From the NCBI GenBank assembly GCA_020853255.1, contig JADYZI010000148.1, positions 1 through 5,893 on the forward strand: a stretch of DNA of 5,893 nt. Reading direction: 5' to 3'. The notes under the pieces were generated by a model. The model saw only the letters and a list, made by a program, of their open reading frames with translations. It searched no databases and was not told the DNA's origin. Within the stretch, counting starts at the first letter, position 1. Every line of letters begins with the position of its first letter. The position numbers and the translations under genes were made by a program. Shown here piece by piece: positions 1-5,893 of the stretch. The DNA comes from Acidobacteriota bacterium. Lineage in GTDB: Bacteria; Acidobacteriota; Blastocatellia; Pyrinomonadales; Pyrinomonadaceae.

Positions 1-15
1 GTTATATCCTTTCAT
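1..15 (-). CDS. Probable start of the next downstream gene (first five codons only)
   Basis: On the minus strand an ATG at 15-13 opens the frame Met-Lys-Gly-Tyr-Asn, which is still open at the window edge. A strong Shine-Dalgarno sequence, AAGGAGG (33-27), lies 11 bases upstream. That spacing is somewhat long but usable. The gene would continue the same-strand operon. Five residues are not enough to suggest a function. The site could still be a chance ATG; the strength of the ribosome site is the main argument. Confidence 0.45.
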
Positions 16-120
16 CTGTAGCGTATCCTCCTTCCAGGCCTCAAAAGCCTGCTAATGTTTTTTTGATCAAAAACAAGGATACGCTATTTTCGTCTTTACC
101 CATTTCCACAACTTTCGATA
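16..120 (-). other. Intergenic gap before the next gene; no clear promoter or terminator
   Basis: This 105-base stretch lies between the end of the hypothetical gene and the putative next start. It is more AT-rich than the neighbouring genes. I looked for a -35/-10 pair in the minus direction: TTGATC at 69-64 (inside the palindrome) resembles a -35 box, but no acceptable -10 hexamer follows at 16-18 bases. No stem followed by a T-run is present. Apart from the inverted repeat and the ribosome site described separately, I see nothing definite. The operon probably continues through it. Confidence 0.5.
19..86. repeat. 11-bp perfect inverted repeat with 46-base spacer, overlapping a ribosome binding site
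   Basis: TAGCGTATCCT at 19-29 is the exact reverse complement of AGGATACGCTA at 76-86. In minus-strand RNA one G-U pair could extend the stem inwards. Between the arms lie a smaller stem (CAGGC at 35-39 with GCCTG at 47-51, seven-base loop) and a perfect 14-bp AT-rich palindrome (TTTTTGATCAAAAA, 60-73). The left arm overlaps the AAGGAGG ribosome site of the putative next gene (33-27), so the long stem would cover part of it. There is no U-tract after the stem in the minus direction, so it does not look like a terminator. Both arms end in TA, so a very short TA-flanked insertion remnant is another reading. Confidence 0.6.
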
Positions 121-522
121 CTATCTCAAGATAAAATTCTCAATATTACTGCGCCGCATCTGCAACTGTTGTACGATCGCATCAGTAACGCCTAGGTTTA
201 AGGCATTCTGGATTTCTGATTCTCTGGGTAGATCGATAACAGTTACCTTTCCACGCACGAACACGGTATAGGGTGATTTCCGCCCGCCAACATCGGGTAT
301 TTTGAATAGTGAGGTCGACTTCCGAGTTTCCGTGAGGAGTTTCTTTCGGACCATCCGATAGAGTGGCGGAAGTAGGGGTTCAATGCTTCGTCTTAACAAC
401 TCATATCCCGTATGACTGAAAATTCTCATTGTCAAATTACCGAATTCAAACCGGCGGATCATCTCAAAGCGATCATGCCGCGCAACTCCGTCGCTTTTCA
501 ATGGCACCAATTGAATCAGCAT
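121..522 (-). CDS. Hypothetical protein of 133 residues overlapping the NRPS 3' end
   Basis: I do not recognise this protein. The frame begins with ATG at 522-520 inside the last 50 bases of the NRPS gene and runs to TAG at 121-123. A GGAGG sits three bases upstream of that ATG, which is a good core but a short spacing; Met21 at 462-460, just past the NRPS stop, is the alternative start. The protein is fairly basic, has no obvious signal peptide or membrane segment, and shows no motif I can name. The middle (about residues 30-65, around YELLRRSIEPLLPPLYRMVR) looks helical, and a short beta-like stretch follows (YTVFVRGKVTVIDLP). In favour of a real gene: same strand as the operon, coupling-type overlap, a ribosome site, 350 bases of open frame beyond the NRPS and no competing frame there. 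Against: no recognisable family, and codon usage by eye is unremarkable. Confidence 0.5.
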   Translation of the reverse strand: MLIQLVPLKSDGVARHDRFEMIRRFEFGNLTMRIFSHTGYELLRRSIEPLLPPLYRMVRKKLLTETRKSTSLFKIPDVGGRKSPYTVFVRGKVTVIDLPRESEIQNALNLGVTDAIVQQLQMRRSNIENFILR

Positions 523-3500
523 GGGCCTCCAGGAACGGTTTCAGCTTGGAGGCGAGATCAGTCGCGAAGGGGTATTCTGTAAGGGCTCCGTGAGTGCCTT
601 TTACAACAGTGGCTGTAATGTTTCCATGCACAAACCTGCCCCAACCCAGATAGGGATCGATGTTTGCAATCGGCTGCTCTGATGCCCTGAAAAGCAACAG
701 ATCTCCGTCGAATTTCCCCGGCATGTAGTTGTCTCTGGCCTCGCGTATGGCGGCGTGATTGCGCATCATGCTTTGAGGCAATGCCCGTCCGGTTACCTTG
801 TTATATTCAATCGCAAACTGGTTTGTTCTCCACGCGATCTTCCGTCTTACTCTCTTGTTCAACTTTGCTATCTTCAAACGGATGAACCCTACGCGCGATC
901 GCCAATTCTCAAATTCGGCTATCTGATTGCCGATGGTTTTGACTCTAAACAGGATGGATCTCAGCCGGCCAGTGCCGTGTGCTTGATTTTCAGGGACGAA
1001 AAATGCCGGAGCCGCGGTATCGAATAGTGCAAGTGTCTCGACTACCTTGCCCGTGGAAACTAGTTGTCTTGCTGCCTCAAATGCAACGAGGCCACCGAAC
1101 GAGGCGCCGCACAATCGATACGGCCCGGTGGGCTGGAACGATAGAATCTCCTTCAGGTAAGCGGCGGCCATCTCTTCGATTCGATCATGGGCCGTTTCGG
1201 ATTTGTCCGCTACTCCGCGCGCCTGCACCCCATAAAACGGCTGATCATTACCTAACTCGTTCGCAAGGTCCTTGTAGAATAAAACATTTCCTCCAGCGGC
1301 GTGTATGCAGAACAGGGGCAGACGATTGCCCTCGATTTGAATAGGAACGAGGTACTTCCATGACGTCAAAACACCGCCCCGAGCCAGTTCCACCGCCAAT
1401 TTTTCGACCGTGGGTGAGCCTATTAGCGCGGAGAGCGGCAATTGGACACCAAATTCATTTTCAATCTCGACAAACAGGCTCACGGAGAGTAGTGAATCTC
1501 CTCCTAGGTCAAAGAAGTCATCACGAATACCGATCGGGCTAACGCGAAGGAGCGATTCCCAAATGCGCACCAGCTTTGATTCAGTTTCATTCTGGGCCGC
1601 AACGTAATCCGCGGTGGCTTCTTCGTGTAGATACGAGGGTGTGGGCAGTGCCTTGCGATCGATCTTTCCGTTCGGCATAGTCGGCAAAGCGTCGAGCTCG
1701 ACAAAAGCCGAAGGAACCATATGGTCGGGCAGCGTATTCTTTATGTGTTCACGAAGGGCGGTGGTACTAATCGTCGTTCGACGGTTTCCTACAACGTAGG
1801 CCACAAGTCTTTTTCCTCTGCCCCCGTCGTCCCTCGCGACAACAAGCGCTTCTTCAACTGACGGATCGGATAAAAGAACGGTCTCGATCTCGCCAAGCTC
1901 GATTCGAAAACCGCGGATCTTTACTTGATTGTCGATCCGGCCTATATACTCCAGCTCGAGCGAAGGCAGGTAGCGCACCAGGTCCCCGGTCTTATACACG
2001 CGCGCGTTGGGATCGGGGTCAAATGGATTCTGTAGGAAACCGGCTGCGGTCAGGTCTGGCTGATTCAGATATCCGCGAGCAAGACCCGCACCACCCAGAT
2101 AAAGCTCTCCAGGAAACCCCATCGGAACTGGCTCCATATTCCGATCCAACACATACGCCTGCGTATTTAGTATAGGCCTTCCGATCGTGGCATGGCCGTC
2201 CTTGCGGAGTGTATAGGTTGAGTACGTCGTATCCTCGGTGGGGCCATAGAGATCGAACACCTCGTGTACCGTTCCGGTTTCATATATGCGCTTTACCAGG
2301 AAAGATTTTAGGGGCTCGCCAGCCAAGTTTACAGTAGAGACAGACTGTGGCAATCCGTCCATTCTTAGCAGTTCGACCATCGCCGACGGGACAGTATTGA
2401 TCAGTGTGGCCTCGCTGGAAACTTGGGAACTCGGCAAGTGAAGAATGTTTTCGACTAGGAGGACTGTCCCGCCGCAACTCAAGGGAGCAAAGATCTCAAA
2501 AATTGATAGGTCGAAGCAAACGGAAGTCGACGCGACAGTACCCTTTAGTTTTTCGACACTGAAAACTGAAGTTGCCCATGTCAGAAAGGCAACTGTATTT
2601 CTATGTTCGATCGCAACACCTTTCGGCCTTCCGGTTGAACCGGACGTGTAGATCACATAGGCGAGGTTGTTGGCCTGCACCGTCACTAACTCAACGGAGC
2701 TCGGTGAGTCCTCGACAAATGAAGAGGCTTGATCAATCAATATGACCGTCGCTGCCATTCTCCCGAGTTTGTCAGATACACTTGACTGTGTCAGAAGGAA
2801 AGGCGCACATGCGTCGTCGAGTATTTGGTCCAACCGCGCTTTAGGGTACGCCGGATCCAGCGGAACGTAAGCGCCTCCTGCCTTGAGAATTCCCAGAATA
2901 CCGACAATCAGTTCAACTGACCTTTCGAGACAAATCGCGACCAGAATTTCCGGTCCGACCCCTAACCCTCTAAGACGATCAGCTACTATCCCCGCCAGCC
3001 TGTCCAATTCTCGATAGCTAAGTCGCCGATCCGCCGTTACCAAAGCCGGATCATCGGGAGTTCGTAGGACCTGTGCCTCGAATAGGTGATGAATGCATAG
3101 GTCATTCTGAACTTCAAGCGCACAGTTGTTAAGATCGAAAAGCAGTTTTCTCCTTTCTTTCTCGCTCATCACGGGAAGGTGCTTCAAACTACGGTCAGGC
3201 TCAGCGGAAATGCCGTTCAGAAAACTGGTGAGATACCCGAGCAATCGATCTATGTCGTCGAACCCGATCCTGCTCCTGTCATAGAGCAGAGTGCATTGCG
3301 GCCCCTCTTCATCGATTATCAACGTGATGTCGCCACCGGGCTTCGGAAGTTTGTCGTTTCGGCCGCTCCTCAAAACAACATTTACCGGATATTCATCTAA
3401 CATTAAATTGGATTCGGTCGACCGCGACAGTTGAGGATATCTCTTATAGATATCCCGACCAAACACTTTGTGTTTGCGTACCGCTTGGAGCTCTCTTTCA

Positions 3501-4840
3501 GTAGATTCGAGAAGATGGGCAAACGGTTGTCGGGTGTCAACGTCGAAACAGAAGGGAACGCGGGCCGCAAAGACGTCATACAGAGCTGCAAACTCGTTAT
3601 GCTCTGTCGCATCGAAGAATCCAACGTCATATTGCCCAGTGTCGTTCAATCGGCCAAGAAAGCCGCCAAATGCCGCAAGTACTTGAACGACTGCCGATTG
3701 GGAACCGCCCGACCGATCGATGAATTCACGAAAGGCGGTGGGAATTGAAAATGAAAGCTCGTGGTAATCTGCGGCAATGTTCGAACTGCCTGTACGCGCA
3801 AAGACCAACGTGGCCGGATTTAGGGCAGATAGTTTGCTCACCCAGTACGTTTCTGATCTACAAGTTTTGTCAATACCCGCTTCTATTCGCCGCCGATCCT
3901 CAGTCTCAAGGCAAGGCAACTTCGAGCCAATCTGGAGGCCAAACCTAGTCACAAGTTCGGCAACCGCAATTGGCCGCCCATCCAGGCGTAGAAGGTGCCG
4001 AAGGATAATCTCTTTGTCCAAGGTTGAGATTCGCAAATAGTCCTTTCCGATCTCATTAATCGTTCCCGGTGAGGATTCTGCTTTCACATCCGGTGTATCT
4101 ACCTCCGAAACGAGTAGGACTGAATCGCCCATCACTATCTTCGCACTGCCCAGAGGATTTGGGTGTGGTCCAAAATCCAGGGCACGGATCAAGGCTGAGA
4201 TCTCTTTCGACGGGGAGTTCCAAGCAATGATACCGCCATTTGGGGTTCGATCGTATTTTGCGAAAAATGTTCTTTTGGCTAGATCTTGCGCCTGGCCCCG
4301 ACAATGCCCGCTTGAGAGTTTGCCGATAAGTTCCTTGAATGCCGCGGCGGCGGCTTGGTAGCACTTGGTGTTTAATGAATGTGCCGTTTCGTCGTCACTG
4401 ATCGCGACGCACTTTTGAATCAGTATGTCTCCCGCATCGACAACATCGTTGGCCAAATGCCACGTAATCCCGTGCTGCCGCTCACGATTCATTAAAGCCC
4501 AAGATGTCGCGTGCGTACCTGCATATCGTGGCAATGGCCCATCGTGGTAATTGATCGTTGCCTTGAGTGGAAGGTCAAGGATCCCCTTCCGAAGGATATG
4601 TTCGTTAACTATGCTGAATAAGTATTCAAAAGGTTCCTGAAAATTGTCCAGAAATTCCTGGGTAGAGCTATAAACTGGGATGGCTTTGCTGCGGATCCAA
4701 CTCGAAAGTTTGCTATCCGTCGAGATCACGGCGGCTAGATCGTGTCCGTTCTCGATAACGATCTCGGCGCACCGAAGGGGAAGAGTTCCCATTCCAACAA
4801 TCACACATCGAAGATTACTCTGGATCGTCCGATTCGTCAT
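473..4840 (-). CDS. Single-module NRPS: formyltransferase - half condensation - adenylation - carrier - thioesterase
   Basis: This 1455-residue cytoplasmic enzyme should activate one amino acid, hold it on a phosphopantetheine arm, formylate it and release or transfer it. Domains in order: (1) formyltransferase, about 10-300, with the catalytic triad Asn97 and His99 in INYHDGPLPRYAGTH and Asp135 in VVDAGDIL, plus a C-terminal formyltransferase-type subdomain around 205-295; (2) a condensation-like segment, about 330-560, matching only the C-terminal lobe, with no HHxxxDG; (3) adenylation, about 580-1065, with LSYREL, LKAGGAYVPLDP, YTSGSTGRPKG, LYGPTE, YKTGDL, KIRGFRIELGEIE and NGKIDR, and hand-read pocket residues D777 L778 F781 N815 N838 A840 L864 T872 Y873 K1059, an alanine-like code; (4) carrier domain, LGGDSL with Ser1116; (5) thioesterase, about 1170-1440, with GASFGG (Ser1247), Asp1274 and His1417. 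The ATG lies one base after the cytidylyltransferase stop, with a weak GGAA site seven bases before it. The architecture resembles the start module of linear gramicidin synthetase LgrA but ends in a thioesterase. The domain calls are strong; product and acceptor are inferred. Confidence 0.95.
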   Translation of the reverse strand: MTNRTIQSNLRCVIVGMGTLPLRCAEIVIENGHDLAAVISTDSKLSSWIRSKAIPVYSSTQEFLDNFQEPFEYLFSIVNEHILRKGILDLPLKATINYHDGPLPRYAGTHATSWALMNRERQHGITWHLANDVVDAGDILIQKCVAISDDETAHSLNTKCYQAAAAAFKELIGKLSSGHCRGQAQDLAKRTFFAKYDRTPNGGIIAWNSPSKEISALIRALDFGPHPNPLGSAKIVMGDSVLLVSEVDTPDVKAESSPGTINEIGKDYLRISTLDKEIILRHLLRLDGRPIAVAELVTRFGLQIGSKLPCLETEDRRRIEAGIDKTCRSETYWVSKLSALNPATLVFARTGSSNIAADYHELSFSIPTAFREFIDRSGGSQSAVVQVLAAFGGFLGRLNDTGQYDVGFFDATEHNEFAALYDVFAARVPFCFDVDTRQPFAHLLESTERELQAVRKHKVFGRDIYKRYPQLSRSTESNLMLDEYPVNVVLRSGRNDKLPKPGGDITLIIDEEGPQCTLLYDRSRIGFDDIDRLLGYLTSFLNGISAEPDRSLKHLPVMSEKERRKLLFDLNNCALEVQNDLCIHHLFEAQVLRTPDDPALVTADRRLSYRELDRLAGIVADRLRGLGVGPEILVAICLERSVELIVGILGILKAGGAYVPLDPAYPKARLDQILDDACAPFLLTQSSVSDKLGRMAATVILIDQASSFVEDSPSSVELVTVQANNLAYVIYTSGSTGRPKGVAIEHRNTVAFLTWATSVFSVEKLKGTVASTSVCFDLSIFEIFAPLSCGGTVLLVENILHLPSSQVSSEATLINTVPSAMVELLRMDGLPQSVSTVNLAGEPLKSFLVKRIYETGTVHEVFDLYGPTEDTTYSTYTLRKDGHATIGRPILNTQAYVLDRNMEPVPMGFPGELYLGGAGLARGYLNQPDLTAAGFLQNPFDPDPNARVYKTGDLVRYLPSLELEYIGRIDNQVKIRGFRIELGEIETVLLSDPSVEEALVVARDDGGRGKRLVAYVVGNRRTTISTTALREHIKNTLPDHMVPSAFVELDALPTMPNGKIDRKALPTPSYLHEEATADYVAAQNETESKLVRIWESLLRVSPIGIRDDFFDLGGDSLLSVSLFVEIENEFGVQLPLSALIGSPTVEKLAVELARGGVLTSWKYLVPIQIEGNRLPLFCIHAAGGNVLFYKDLANELGNDQPFYGVQARGVADKSETAHDRIEEMAAAYLKEILSFQPTGPYRLCGASFGGLVAFEAARQLVSTGKVVETLALFDTAAPAFFVPENQAHGTGRLRSILFRVKTIGNQIAEFENWRSRVGFIRLKIAKLNKRVRRKIAWRTNQFAIEYNKVTGRALPQSMMRNHAAIREARDNYMPGKFDGDLLLFRASEQPIANIDPYLGWGRFVHGNITATVVKGTHGALTEYPFATDLASKLKPFLEAHADSIGAIEKRRSCAA

Positions 4841-4841
4841 T

Positions 4842-5555
4842 TCAATTTCCGGTCGAGCTGCTCCGCATTTCTAGCAGCGAGGTCGCTGTGGCCCAATCGC
4901 CGAACGTGTCGATGTTGACGTGGTCATTACCCACAATCTCGTATCCTCTTGCATCACTTCCGTAGAGGTTTCCAAAACTGTACAGAGCGCAGCATCGTGT
5001 CAGATAAACCGACCCGTCGCGGTGGTACGCGGGCGGCAATTCTTGCCGTCTCGGGATGGGGATGCTTTCGCCCGTGGAGAGTGTCATTCGACCGTCCGCT
5101 TCTCTCCAATAAACCCATTTTGGATTATATTCATCTGGCACGCGCCGCACCGTAAATACGGAATCAGCGCCGGTCCTTTCAAGGAGCTCAATGCATTTGT
5201 CAATGTCGTCGGCCTTTCTAAGGGGATTTGTTGGCTGCAATAGGCACACAGCATCGTATCGATCACCGCACATTTCCAGTTCCCGAATCGCATGAAGGAC
5301 GACTGGAAACGTTGGGGTATCATCGTTTGCGAGATCCACGGGCCTCATGAACGGAACATCTAAACCAAGGCTGAGCCCTACACGTGCGATCTCTTCGTCG
5401 TCAGTGCTGAGAACTACCCGGGAGAGCCGGGTAGCCGACAACGAGCTTTCCGCCGAGTAGGCGAGCAAAGGTTTCCCGCAAAGATCCTTTATATTCTTGC
5501 GGGGGACGCCTTTTGAGGCTCCGCGGGCCGGTATTAGTCCCAATACTTTCAACAC
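4842..5555 (-). CDS. neuA: CMP-nonulosonic acid synthetase (acylneuraminate cytidylyltransferase, NeuA/LegF family)
   Basis: This enzyme couples CTP to a sialic-acid-like sugar, releasing pyrophosphate and giving the CMP-sugar donor for glycosyltransferases. The 237-residue length is normal for the single-domain bacterial form. Visible motifs are IPARGASKGVPRKN (residues 8-21, the CTP-binding loop, with Ala where Gly is usual), STDDEEIA (50-57), RPVDLANDDTPT (71-82), LLQPTNPLR (105-113), YHRDGSVYL (177-185) and VNIDTFGDW (213-221). The last corresponds to the metal-binding DxD region, with Asn214 at the first Asp position and Asp216 retained. The start is a GTG at 5555-5553; an in-frame TGA lies eight codons upstream, and the only close alternative is the next codon, TTG. 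No clear Shine-Dalgarno sequence precedes it, so translation may be coupled to the epimerase gene ten bases upstream. It ends one base before the NRPS gene. The family is secure; whether the sugar is sialic, legionaminic or another nonulosonic acid is open. Confidence 0.94.
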   Translation of the reverse strand: MLKVLGLIPARGASKGVPRKNIKDLCGKPLLAYSAESSLSATRLSRVVLSTDDEEIARVGLSLGLDVPFMRPVDLANDDTPTFPVVLHAIRELEMCGDRYDAVCLLQPTNPLRKADDIDKCIELLERTGADSVFTVRRVPDEYNPKWVYWREADGRMTLSTGESIPIPRRQELPPAYHRDGSVYLTRCCALYSFGNLYGSDARGYEIVGNDHVNIDTFGDWATATSLLEMRSSSTGN

Positions 5556-5565
5556 AGGAAAAACG

Positions 5566-5893
5566 TCAGTATGTCAGCCGCTTTCGGATCTCAAGTGGGG
5601 CCTCGGCAAGCACTTTTGATATACGAGCCCCTGCGTGTCCGTCACCGTACAGCTTATCCGCGGCGAATCGCCCGTTTCTCGTTTGCCGTCTGATGGCCGC
5701 AATGATGTCTTGTTTTGTGTAATCGACGTCGATCACATTGGAGCCTCTTTCTCTGCCAACTTGCCTTGTACCGATGTTGACAACCGGTACGCCCAGAAAC
5801 GAACACTCCCGAATGCCGACACTCGAGTTGCCGACAAGGCATTTGCTGCTGAACAAGAGCCGCAAAAAATCGGACGGCTCCATGTTCTTGAAA
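5566..5893 (-). CDS. neuC: Hydrolysing UDP-N-acetylglucosamine 2-epimerase, C-terminal part (NeuC/LegG family), 5' end outside window
   Basis: This family hydrolyses and epimerises UDP-GlcNAc (or UDP-2,4-diacetamido sugars in the legionaminic branch) in the cytoplasm to give the ManNAc-type precursor of a nonulosonic acid. Only about the last 108 residues are visible. The reading frame stays open to the right edge (Phe-Lys-Asn before the first visible Met), so that internal Met is not the start. The family is usually about 370-390 residues, so roughly the last 30% is present. Diagnostic motifs are GNSSVGIRE, then FLGVPVVNIGTRQVGRERG, which form the C-terminal nucleotide-binding half in this family, and a late YGDGHAGARI motif. 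The gene ends in TGA, ten bases before the cytidylyltransferase start, as expected in an operon. The sequence cannot tell a sialic-acid (NeuC) enzyme from a legionaminic-acid (LegG) one; the family call itself is firm. Confidence 0.93.
   Translation of the reverse strand, partial: FKNMEPSDFLRLLFSSKCLVGNSSVGIRECSFLGVPVVNIGTRQVGRERGSNVIDVDYTKQDIIAAIRRQTRNGRFAADKLYGDGHAGARISKVLAEAPLEIRKRLTY

Noticed and set aside
35..51. CAGGC/GCCTG hairpin as a rho-independent terminator.
   Set aside because: The stem is only five base pairs and no T-run follows in the minus direction; in the plus direction a T-run comes several bases later but no plus-strand gene ends there.
41..103. A 20-codon minus-strand ORF (ATG at 103-101, TGA at 43-41) that runs through one arm of the inverted repeat, suggestive of a leader peptide.
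   Set aside because: Its ribosome site is weak, its codons show no run of a regulatory amino acid, and 20 codons can arise by chance.
755..1607. Several plus-strand open frames of 60-121 codons opposite the NRPS thioesterase and carrier domains.
   Set aside because: They lie antisense to well-supported coding sequence, are rich in Arg, Pro and Ser as expected of shadow frames, and show no recognisable motif.
4056..4364. A 102-codon minus-strand frame overlapping the formyltransferase region in another frame.
   Set aside because: It is fully inside the NRPS gene, whose own frame has clear domains; the alternative translation is low-complexity and basic.
5084..5323. Second minus-strand frame inside the cytidylyltransferase gene.
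   Set aside because: It is a shadow of the neuA-type gene, which carries all the family motifs in its own frame.

Overview
The window holds a compact run of genes, all on the minus strand, so transcription runs from right to left. From right to left there are: the C-terminal part of a hydrolysing UDP-GlcNAc 2-epimerase (NeuC/LegG family, cut by the window edge); a complete nonulosonic-acid cytidylyltransferase (NeuA/LegF family); a 1455-residue single-module nonribosomal peptide synthetase (NRPS); a less certain 133-residue protein of unknown function; and, after a 105-base gap, what looks like the ribosome binding site and first five codons of another gene leaving the left edge.

The epimerase and cytidylyltransferase place the window in a pathway for a sialic-acid-like sugar (sialic or legionaminic type). 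The 2-epimerase makes the ManNAc-type sugar, a NeuB-type synthase (not in the window, presumably nearby) would condense it with phosphoenolpyruvate, and the cytidylyltransferase activates the product as the CMP-sugar. Such loci usually build lipopolysaccharide, capsule or flagellin glycans.

The unusual part is the NRPS. It starts one base after the cytidylyltransferase stop codon. Its domain order is formyltransferase, half a condensation domain, adenylation, carrier protein, thioesterase. The active-site residues of the formyltransferase, adenylation, carrier and thioesterase domains are present, whereas the condensation part lacks the half that carries the HHxxxDG motif. The specificity residues I extracted by hand (DLFNNALTYK) point to alanine. 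My inference is that it makes an N-formyl-alanyl (or alanyl) group and that the thioesterase releases or transfers it, possibly onto an amino group of the nonulosonic sugar. The tight gene coupling supports a shared role; the acceptor is not shown by the sequence.

The organism cannot be named. The gene types, the Shine-Dalgarno sites and the moderate, mixed GC content fit a Gram-negative bacterium, probably a proteobacterium with a surface-polysaccharide locus. No RNA genes, CRISPR arrays, complete mobile elements or convincing promoters or terminators were seen. The gap at the left edge contains an 11-bp inverted repeat that overlaps the ribosome binding site of the next gene.
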